64,000 bases of DNA from Marinomonas shanghaiensis (GTDB lineage Bacteria > Pseudomonadota > Gammaproteobacteria > Pseudomonadales > Marinomonadaceae), in the NCBI RefSeq assembly GCF_003259175.1, contig NZ_QGOK01000017.1, positions 62,001 to 126,000 on the forward strand, read 5' to 3'. Shown here one piece after another: positions 58,231 through 64,000 of this stretch. The notes beneath the pieces were generated by a model. The model worked only from the letters and a program-made list of their open reading frames with translations, did not search any database and was not told the origin of the DNA. Numbering within the stretch: position 1 is the first letter of the stretch; every line of letters starts with the position of its first letter. The translations under genes were made by a program, and so were the position numbers.

Positions 58231-58521
58231 TTAGTATTCGGCCTCTTTTTGATGTCTCACGGCAAGAATCGTTGCTGTTTCACCATCGAAGCGATACAGC
58301 ACTATATAGCCACTCGTTCCGAAATCGATTAGCCATTCTCGAAAGGCTGCATCCATATCCTCAACTGGACGTCCGGCCTCTGACTGGTGTGCCAGTATTT
58401 TCACGCCAGCCCGTATTGTTTTGATAGCACGTCGAGCCGCATTTTCATCTTTTAGGGCGAGGAAGCGATAGAGTCGTTGTACGTCAGAGAGCGCTGCCGG
58501 AGACCAGATCAGATGTGGCAC
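58231..58521 (-). CDS. RelE/ParE-family toxin
   Basis: A 96-residue toxin of the RelE/ParE fold: LIWSPAALSDVQRLYRFLAL, then GRPVEDMDAAFREWLIDFGT and IVLYRFDGETATILAVRHQK. Such proteins cut mRNA on ribosomes (RelE) or block gyrase (ParE); the sequence fits the ParE-like side better but the target is not proved. It overlaps the upstream antitoxin gene by 13 bases, the usual antitoxin-first order. Confidence 0.9.
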   Translation of the reverse strand: MPHLIWSPAALSDVQRLYRFLALKDENAARRAIKTIRAGVKILAHQSEAGRPVEDMDAAFREWLIDFGTSGYIVLYRFDGETATILAVRHQKEAEY

Positions 58522-58781
58522 TTAGGAATGTCCACATCTTGACCTACTTCAAGCTTCGCTAGCCAAGCGTCAGCCTCCTCAAGTGTCAGGTGCAGACCAT
58601 TTTCCTGATAGGCTTCCCAAGCTCTCAACGCGTCTTGTTTGAGCGATTCACGCTTTTCCTCACGCTCAACATAATCACGGATCGCTTCGCGCATGATCCA
58701 GTGTGATGAACGATGCCGCGCTTCAGCCAAGTGCTGGATTCGGCTTTTCAAATCATCGTCAAGTTTTACTGATGTTGCCAT
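58509..58781 (-). CDS. Ribbon-helix-helix (CopG/ParD-like) antitoxin
   Basis: A 90-residue antitoxin with an N-terminal ribbon-helix-helix (TSVKLDDDLKSRIQHLAEAR, SSHWIMREAIRDYVER) that would bind its own promoter, and a C-terminal acidic tail (LTLEEADAWLAKLEVGQDVD) to hold the toxin. The ATG at 58781 has GAGGTGG just upstream; a longer in-frame start 31 codons earlier reads into copy B and is rejected. Confidence 0.9.
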   Translation of the reverse strand: MATSVKLDDDLKSRIQHLAEARHRSSHWIMREAIRDYVEREEKRESLKQDALRAWEAYQENGLHLTLEEADAWLAKLEVGQDVDIPKCHI

Positions 58782-58860
58782 TTTGCCACCTCGATATCTA
58801 AAGGTACTACTTTCAAATACTATATCACGAAATCTCTCGTTGACCACCAACGATTCAGGG

Positions 58861-59000
58861 CGTTTAGCAGCCAATAAATCTTGGGTGTTAGGACGTAATA
58901 CATTTATTGAACAGTTTGAACGTCGAGAGGGTATTGCCGGTAATATGGAGGGGATAGGAAGTCAAAACAGTGTAAAAAACAACGACTTTGATTTCTTGAA
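58861..59000 (+). repeat. Direct-repeat copy B, transposase-end-like
   Basis: Matches copy A over its whole length, with a 25-base identical block around 58902-58926 and the same closing GATTTCTTGAA. About 10 bases are missing relative to A, which shifts the frame. One frame reads RLAANKSWVLGRNTFIEQFE, then RREGIAG. Copies A and B flank the transposase remnant and toxin-antitoxin pair. Confidence 0.7.
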
Positions 59001-59018
59001 TTCCCTCCCTTGCGGAGT

Positions 59019-59130
59019 TTGGGGGCAGATCAAAAACTAACCTGTTGACGTGGTGCCGTGATGCACATTCTTCAAATACTCAGTGCCACCACGAGCCATT
59101 GTATCTCTAGTTTCTTGATCTGACCCCAAG
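59019..59130. repeat. Inverted-repeat pair enclosing a 20-codon frame
   Basis: TTGGGGGCAGATCAA (59019-59033) and TTGATCTGACCCCAA (59116-59130) are inverted copies matching at 14 of 15 bases. Between them the minus strand has a 20-codon frame starting MARGGTEYLKNVHHG (59099-59037). Similar GGGGTCAGATC boxes commonly precede Y1-type transposase genes starting with MAR, so this may be a transposase 5' remnant; that reading is tentative. Confidence 0.5.
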
Positions 59131-59144
59131 ACTCCTTTTAATAC

Positions 59145-61235
59145 TTACCAGCGATATTTTGTGCTGAGTACGATAGATCTTGATTGACCGTAGTAACAAT
59201 AATAATCACAAGCAGAGATATATTCTTTATCTAATGCGTTGTTGATGTTGAGCTGTGCGCTCCATTTATCATTAATAGTGTAAGAGGCCATTATATCCAG
59301 TAAGGTGACACTAGGGACGGTCAGGTTGCTGTTTTCTGGGTTATCTTTTGATTCGCCAACATAACGTATACCGCTACCAAAAGACCACGCTGGCATGTTA
59401 AAGGCGGCGCCCTTTACATTTAACCAAGCGGATGCCATATGTTTTGGAATCATTCCAGCTTGTTTTTTCTGATTATCCGCTGTTTTATTCGTTTGAGCAT
59501 CAGTGTAGGTATAGGCAAGGCTGAGTTTGGTATTGCTTGTTATGGCTGCCGTACCTTCTAACTCAATGCCTTGTGAGGTCACTTCACCTGCTTGTGTTGT
59601 GACACTGTTTTGAGTGACTAGTGCATTTTTTTGTGTCAAGTCGAACAATGCTAGATTGATATAGCCATCAATGCTTTCTGGAGTATATTTTATACCAAGT
59701 TCAACTTGTTTACCTTCTAGGGGCTTATAAAGTTGGTTGGTAGTGGTGTCTATTGTTGTGAGTACGTCGAATGACTCTGCATAACTCAAATAGGGTGATA
59801 AACCATTGTCCGCTATGAACATAACGCCCGCATTGGTTGAGAATTCGTTGTCGCTGCGAGTTTCTTCCTTGTTGCTTGCTTTATTGTGGTTTGTGGTCTT
59901 TATGTCATCGTATCGTCCGCCAATCAGGCCAATCCACTGCTGGTCAAGTTTTATTTGATATTGAGCATAAAGGCTTGCTTGAGATTTTTCGATATTGCGG
60001 TCAATGTTGTTCACAGTGCTTAGCTGAGTGTAATTTCCATATACTGGGTTATAAGGGTTGATACTCCCAAAACTATAGTTATCCTGCTCAACACCATCTG
60101 TCTCATGACGCTGAAGATCTAGACCAATTAATAGAGTGTTTTCAATTTGTTCTGAAGACCATTCAGCAACGGCTTGGTTGTCAAATGTTAAGCTTTCGTT
60201 GTTACCATCACGGAAAACAATCCCTCGACCAATAGAGGTAGTATTTACATCCGCGTTTGGAAAAGCGTAGGAGCTGCGTAAATATAAATCGTTGTAGCCG
60301 TAATTGAGTTTTTGAGACAGTGTCCAAGTCTCGTTTACATCGTGTTCAAGGATATATCCTAAAGACGCTTGTTTACGCTGGTATTTATCGTAATCAGGTT
60401 CACCTAAGTTGGTAGAGGGAGAAATGACGCCATTCGGCGAGCTTATTATGGTTCCCGCCGCGGGGAAAAAAGGGTTGGTTGGCGTGCCATCATCTTCTAA
60501 AAATGTCGCTAAAATTGTAAGGCGCGTTTGTTCTGAGAGCGTGAGGGACACGCTAGGGGCCAAGTAATAGCGTATATTTTCTGTTCCATTTAGTTGGCCG
60601 TCATTTTCCTTAAAAGCCCCTACTACCCTGTATTTCACTTTATTACCTGACTGTAATGAATCAGAAATATCAAAGGTAACAGCATGATGGTTGTTATTAC
60701 CAACCTCGAGTTGGAGTTCTTTCTGGGGTACGTCTGTTGGTTTTTTCTGTACGGCATTCACAAGGCCACCTGGAGGTGCTTCGCCATATAAAATGGAGGA
60801 TGGGCCTTTTAGTACTTCTATTTTTTCTAAACCATATGGCTCTAATAGCCAAGTGTAATAACCGTCTCTGAACAGTCGGCTGCCGTCTAAATACGTAGCG
60901 GCATCGAATCCTCTGACTTTAAACCAATCGGTATCATTATCGGCTCCATATGGTTGCGATAAAACCCCTGATGTGTAGCGTAAAGCTTCGTCTAATTTTT
61001 GAGGCGCGTGTGTCACTAGGTCTTCTTGATTAACCACAGACAATGATTTGGGGGTTTCTTGTGCGGGGGTATCGACCTTTAATACTGACGTACTGACTTC
61101 TATTGTGTCAAAGGTATAACCGCTATCTGAATTTTCTCCTGCAGAAAATGCGCCACTGCTTGTGGCGATTAGGATGGAGGGTAGAAATGTTCTTCTAATT
61201 TGTCTATTCAGCGACGTTCTTGTGGTATGTGACAT
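59145..61235 (-). CDS. TonB-dependent ferrioxamine/ferrichrome-type siderophore receptor
   Basis: Outer-membrane receptor of 696 residues. A signal peptide ends near SGAFSAGEN, a TonB box-like DTIEVST follows, then the plug domain (PQKLDEALRYTSGVL, WFKVRGFDAATYLDGSRL, IEVLKGPSSILYGEAPPGG) and a 22-strand barrel ending in KYRW. The paired cysteines near the C-terminus (ACDYYCYYGQSRS) are typical of FhuA/FoxA-type receptors for hydroxamate siderophores. A Fur box lies 72 bases upstream. It is flanked by repeats B and C, suggesting it belongs to a mobile or recombining segment. Confidence 0.9.
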   Translation of the reverse strand: MSHTTRTSLNRQIRRTFLPSILIATSSGAFSAGENSDSGYTFDTIEVSTSVLKVDTPAQETPKSLSVVNQEDLVTHAPQKLDEALRYTSGVLSQPYGADNDTDWFKVRGFDAATYLDGSRLFRDGYYTWLLEPYGLEKIEVLKGPSSILYGEAPPGGLVNAVQKKPTDVPQKELQLEVGNNNHHAVTFDISDSLQSGNKVKYRVVGAFKENDGQLNGTENIRYYLAPSVSLTLSEQTRLTILATFLEDDGTPTNPFFPAAGTIISSPNGVISPSTNLGEPDYDKYQRKQASLGYILEHDVNETWTLSQKLNYGYNDLYLRSSYAFPNADVNTTSIGRGIVFRDGNNESLTFDNQAVAEWSSEQIENTLLIGLDLQRHETDGVEQDNYSFGSINPYNPVYGNYTQLSTVNNIDRNIEKSQASLYAQYQIKLDQQWIGLIGGRYDDIKTTNHNKASNKEETRSDNEFSTNAGVMFIADNGLSPYLSYAESFDVLTTIDTTTNQLYKPLEGKQVELGIKYTPESIDGYINLALFDLTQKNALVTQNSVTTQAGEVTSQGIELEGTAAITSNTKLSLAYTYTDAQTNKTADNQKKQAGMIPKHMASAWLNVKGAAFNMPAWSFGSGIRYVGESKDNPENSNLTVPSVTLLDIMASYTINDKWSAQLNINNALDKEYISACDYYCYYGQSRSIVLSTKYRW

Positions 61236-61307
61236 GGTGATGGTATCCCCGATGGTCTATTCTTTTTGTCGTAATTTAGAGGTTGCTACAATATTGATAC
61301 TAGTAAT

Positions 61308-61326
61308 GTTAATGGTTTTCATTATC
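61308..61326 (-). promoter_or_regulatory. Fur box of the siderophore receptor gene
   Basis: On the minus strand GATAATGAAAACCATTAAC matches the 19-base Fur consensus GATAATGATAATCATTATC at 16 of 19 positions. It lies 72 bases before the receptor start, as expected for iron repression. Confidence 0.85.
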
Positions 61327-61423
61327 TCATATTGCTGGTGTATTCGTTTGTATTTTTATGCTGACATTAAATATTTTTATTCGATTCAAAGAGGGGTTGT
61401 GTGTGTTTGGCGAAGAGAGATTC

Positions 61424-61469
61424 GATCGTCGAGTGGTTATTGCTGGTAAAACAGCAGAGCATGGAGGGG
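61424..61469 (+). repeat. Direct-repeat copy C, transposase-end-like
   Basis: This 46-base core matches copy A (57602-57647) at 43 positions and encodes RRVVIAGKTAEHGG in the same frame relation. The similarity can be extended weakly back to about 61406 (FGEERFD before the core). Copies B and C flank the siderophore receptor gene in the same orientation. Confidence 0.75.
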
Positions 61470-61696
61470 AAATGACAGGCCTCACTTGATTATTGATAGG
61501 GCGTGTGCTTTCTTTAAAGTGTTGACTTCTTAGCGTCTGGTGCTTGTATAACATCTTGTTTTCGTGACGGTTTACTTTGATGGTTTATTGCGTGGATGTC
61601 TTACTGTTGGAAGAACTGTTTTCGTCTTTCGGTGTCGAAGAATAATAACAATATGAGTCTGTTGGTGAATCAGGACTCAGCAAAGAGAGGGCTTTC

Positions 61697-63454
61697 ATGT
61701 CAAACGACCATATTTATGACAGCGCACCTTGGACACCCTTTTATAGAGTGGCGACAGGCGCTGACCATTCCGCTAATCAATCTAAAGAAAAGCATTTTTC
61801 CAATATTCCTGCGATGGTTGTGGCAGCGGCGAAGAATTATAAAGAGCAGCCAGCCTTTACTACCTGTATGCCCAATGGCATGAACGGCCATCTTACCTAT
61901 TCACAAGTCGATGAGATGTCAGATGCCTTTGCCGTTTATTTGCGTGAAGCGCTGGGTCTAAAAGCTGGGGATAGGGTGGCGGTACAAATGCCAAATTGTT
62001 TGGCTTTGCCGGTTGCGGTTTTTGGTATTCTCAAGGCGGGTTGCGTGTTGGTCAATGTGAATCCCTTGTACACTCGCCGAGAAATGACGCATCAGTTTAA
62101 TGATTCTGGTGCAACCGCTCTGGTTATTATTGATATGTTTGCCGATAAGTTAGAAGACATTTTGGCGAACACCGCGATTAAACATGTTGTTTTAACCTCG
62201 ATTTCCCAATGGTTTGCGCCGCTTATTCGTGGTGTTTTAAATTTGGTGCTGACGTATTGGAATAAGACCATTCCAAAGCATAACCTTAATGCGCAATGGT
62301 TAGACGCTGCTATTGAGACGGGTCGCACCATTCAGAAAGAGAAAAATCTTGATGTTTCTGCTTATTGGCAAGGTCTGCAACGGGAAGAAACGGCCTTGTT
62401 GCAATACACCGGCGGCACAACAGGTGTGAGTAAAGGTGCTGTATTAACGCATGGGAATTTACTGAGCAATCTTGAGCAGGTGAATTCGGTGGCAGGCAGT
62501 CATATTGAAGCGGGTAAAGAGTGTATTTTAACCGCGTTGCCTATGTATCATATTTTTGCTTTTACGGTGAATTTGTTGGCTTTTTATCACAAAGGCGCTC
62601 ACAACATATTAGTTCCCAGTCCTCGTCCTATTCAAAACTGCCAACGAGCGTTTGATAACTACCCCATAACGTGGATCTCAGGGGTGAATACACTGTTCAA
62701 CGCTTTGTTAAATGAAGAATGGTTTACAGTTTATCCTCCTAAAACGATGAAAGTCGCCTTGGCTGGTGGGGCGGCTTTGCATAAATCGGTTGCGGCACGT
62801 TGGCGCTCTGTGGTGGGAACCCCCATCGCGGAAGGGTATGGATTAACTGAAAGCTCCCCTGTTATTTGTTTTAATCCGATTGGTTATGAACGAGAGAACA
62901 GTATTGGTATTCCTGCGCCTCTGACTGAGGTGCGTATAGTCGATAACAACGGCGCTACGGTAGGTTTGGGAGACGCTGGGGAAATTATTGCCCGTGGTCC
63001 TCAGATTATGAAGGGCTATTGGAATCGCCCAGAGGAAACGGCGCAGATCTTAAAAGACGGTTGGTTATATACGGGGGATATCGGCACCATGTCCGAAGAC
63101 GGTCATTTTCATATCGTGGATCGTAAAAAGGACATGATTTTAGTGAGCGGTTTCAATGTGTATCCTAATGAAGTAGAGGACGCGATAGCACGGTTATCAC
63201 AAGTGCAAGAGTCCGCTGTTATTGGTGTGCCAGATAGCCTAACAGGTGAAGCGGTTCATGCTTATGTGGTGTTAAGGGAATCGGGGCTGAGTGCTCAAGA
63301 TATTATTAAGCACTGTAAAACAGAATTAGCGGCGTACAAAGTGCCTAAAAAAATTGTGTTCAGGGACGATTTGCCAAAAACACCGGTTGGTAAAGTGTTG
63401 CGGAAAGATGTTCGAGCCTTGGCTGTCAAAAGTGAAAAGGCAGCTCAACAATAA
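61697..63454 (+). CDS. fadD: Long-chain fatty acid CoA ligase FadD
   Basis: Activates fatty acids to acyl-CoA via acyl-AMP. The 585 residues have the AMP-binding motif LLQYTGGTTGVSKGAVLTHG, GYGLTESSPVICFNPIGY, WLYTGDIGTMSEDGHFHIVD and the FACS-type RKKDMILVSGFNVYPNEVED; the catalytic Lys is in KTPVGKVLRKD. The length fits FadD. A transporter gene starts 31 bases downstream. Confidence 0.94.
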   Translation: MSNDHIYDSAPWTPFYRVATGADHSANQSKEKHFSNIPAMVVAAAKNYKEQPAFTTCMPNGMNGHLTYSQVDEMSDAFAVYLREALGLKAGDRVAVQMPNCLALPVAVFGILKAGCVLVNVNPLYTRREMTHQFNDSGATALVIIDMFADKLEDILANTAIKHVVLTSISQWFAPLIRGVLNLVLTYWNKTIPKHNLNAQWLDAAIETGRTIQKEKNLDVSAYWQGLQREETALLQYTGGTTGVSKGAVLTHGNLLSNLEQVNSVAGSHIEAGKECILTALPMYHIFAFTVNLLAFYHKGAHNILVPSPRPIQNCQRAFDNYPITWISGVNTLFNALLNEEWFTVYPPKTMKVALAGGAALHKSVAARWRSVVGTPIAEGYGLTESSPVICFNPIGYERENSIGIPAPLTEVRIVDNNGATVGLGDAGEIIARGPQIMKGYWNRPEETAQILKDGWLYTGDIGTMSEDGHFHIVDRKKDMILVSGFNVYPNEVEDAIARLSQVQESAVIGVPDSLTGEAVHAYVVLRESGLSAQDIIKHCKTELAAYKVPKKIVFRDDLPKTPVGKVLRKDVRALAVKSEKAAQQ

Positions 63455-63485
63455 TGATAAAATTTGGTATCGGAGATAGGGCGCT

Positions 63486-64000
63486 ATGTTAAGTCCATTT
63501 GAAGAAAGTTTATTATCCATCATGATGGTGATCATTATGTTTGGCATGGGGGCGTCGTTAACATTTAAAGACTTCAAGTTATCCATGCGTCATCCACAAG
63601 CGATTGGCATCGGTTTTTTATCGCAATACTTGCTCATGCCCTTTATTGCGTTTGCTCTGGCGCGGATCCTCCATTTGTCCACGGAGCAGACGGTAGGATT
63701 GGTGCTGATGGGGTGCATGCCAGGCGGCACCACTTCGAACATTTTTGCGTATTTTTCTAAAAGTTTGCTGAGTTTGAGTATCATGATGACGATTTGCTCA
63801 ACATTGGCAGGGTTTATTTTAGTGCCTATATGGATGGCGCTCTACACGCAGGGCATTGATGACGCGTTTAGGATTCCGCCGGATCAAATTGCGCGGCTGT
63901 TGTTTTTATTGCTTATTCCAACCTTGTTGGGTATGTGGTTAAGGCGTAAAAATGCGAACGTTGGCGCGATTATTGAACTTACGGGCGGTTTACTTGGGGC
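63486..64000 (+). CDS. Bile acid:sodium symporter (BASS) family protein, 3' cut by window end
   Basis: Only the first 171 codons are visible. The product is hydrophobic with several membrane helices: IMMVIIMFGMGASLTFKDF, then LVLMGCMPGGTTSNIFAYFS, the latter being the BASS-family signature. Substrates of bacterial members range from bile acids to organic anions; none can be named here. GGAG lies about ten bases before the ATG. Confidence 0.85.
   Translation, partial: MLSPFEESLLSIMMVIIMFGMGASLTFKDFKLSMRHPQAIGIGFLSQYLLMPFIAFALARILHLSTEQTVGLVLMGCMPGGTTSNIFAYFSKSLLSLSIMMTICSTLAGFILVPIWMALYTQGIDDAFRIPPDQIARLLFLLLIPTLLGMWLRRKNANVGAIIELTGGLLG

Larger units (their letters stand above)
61236..61696. 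other. Intergenic region with Fur box and repeat copy C
   Basis: The 461 bases between the receptor gene and fadD hold the receptor's Fur-regulated promoter region and repeat copy C. The remaining part before fadD (about 61490-61680) shows no recognised gene; it presumably includes the fadD promoter. AAAGAGAGGG lies ahead of the fadD ATG. Confidence 0.6.

Noticed and set aside
58693-59040. 115-codon plus-strand frame across the antitoxin gene and copy B
   Set aside because: Its first half is antisense to the antitoxin and its second half is the repeat; no start signal.

Overview
The window is about 64 kb of gammaproteobacterial chromosome. Protein resemblances and gene order point to a Marinomonas-like member of the Oceanospirillales, with the chemotaxis and cytochrome-c blocks arranged as in Pseudomonas. 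No rRNA, tRNA or CRISPR array was seen.

Layout. (1) 4-13.3 kb, plus strand: late flagellar and chemotaxis genes flhA, flhF, fliA, cheY, cheZ, cheA, cheB, motC, motD, a ParA-like ATPase (ParC type), a ParP-like CheW-domain protein, cheW and a DUF2802 gene. The flhG/fleN gene normally found between flhF and fliA is absent. The ParP-like protein carries 92 perfect Pro-Glu repeats. A minus-strand fhlB-fliK pair follows. (2) 15.6-22.3 kb: a complete, tightly coupled cytochrome c maturation operon ccmABCDEFGHI, including a 58-residue ccmD. (3) 22.4-40.9 kb: housekeeping genes, namely zipA, ligA, yheU-like, cysE, mnmC, a periplasmic cyclophilin, SelT/W/H-like, yciI-like, yciB, rnm, yciO, rluB, DUF1499, an RstA/RstB-like two-component pair, metR, argF, grxD, a 2-Cys peroxiredoxin, the zinc-independent ribosomal protein pair rpmE2-rpmJ2 with a Zur-like operator, and yaeR. 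(4) 40.9-48.6 kb: two LysR regulators, a YitT-family membrane protein, a REC-GGDEF-EAL protein and a PAS-containing hybrid histidine kinase. (5) 48.8-57.6 kb: a corrinoid-ring gene cluster (chelatase I/D fusion, cobB, cbiD, cobK, cobH, cobL, cobI, short cbiG), mostly joined by 4-base ATGA/GTGA overlaps. (6) 57.5-61.5 kb: an accessory island with three direct copies of a transposase-end-like repeat, an integrase-type transposase remnant, a RelE/ParE-RHH toxin-antitoxin pair and a Fur-boxed ferrioxamine/ferrichrome-type TonB receptor. (7) fadD and the start of a bile-acid:sodium-symporter-family gene, cut by the window end.

How the parts work together. FlhF, the ParA-like ATPase and the ParP-like protein should place the flagellum and chemoreceptor arrays at the cell pole. 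CheA, CheY, CheZ, CheB and CheW form the signalling core, and MotC/MotD supply a second stator type. The ccm operon moves heme across the membrane and attaches it to apocytochromes c. The cob cluster mixes names of the aerobic and anaerobic B12 routes (CobN-type chelatase partner together with CbiD and CbiG), and cobJ, cobM and cobN are not in the window.

The signals most worth checking are the Pro-Glu repeat in the ParP-like protein, four CheZ-tail-like motifs in the CheA linker, the missing flhG, CbiG without its middle domain, a structured element between cobH and cobL, and the repeat-bounded island.
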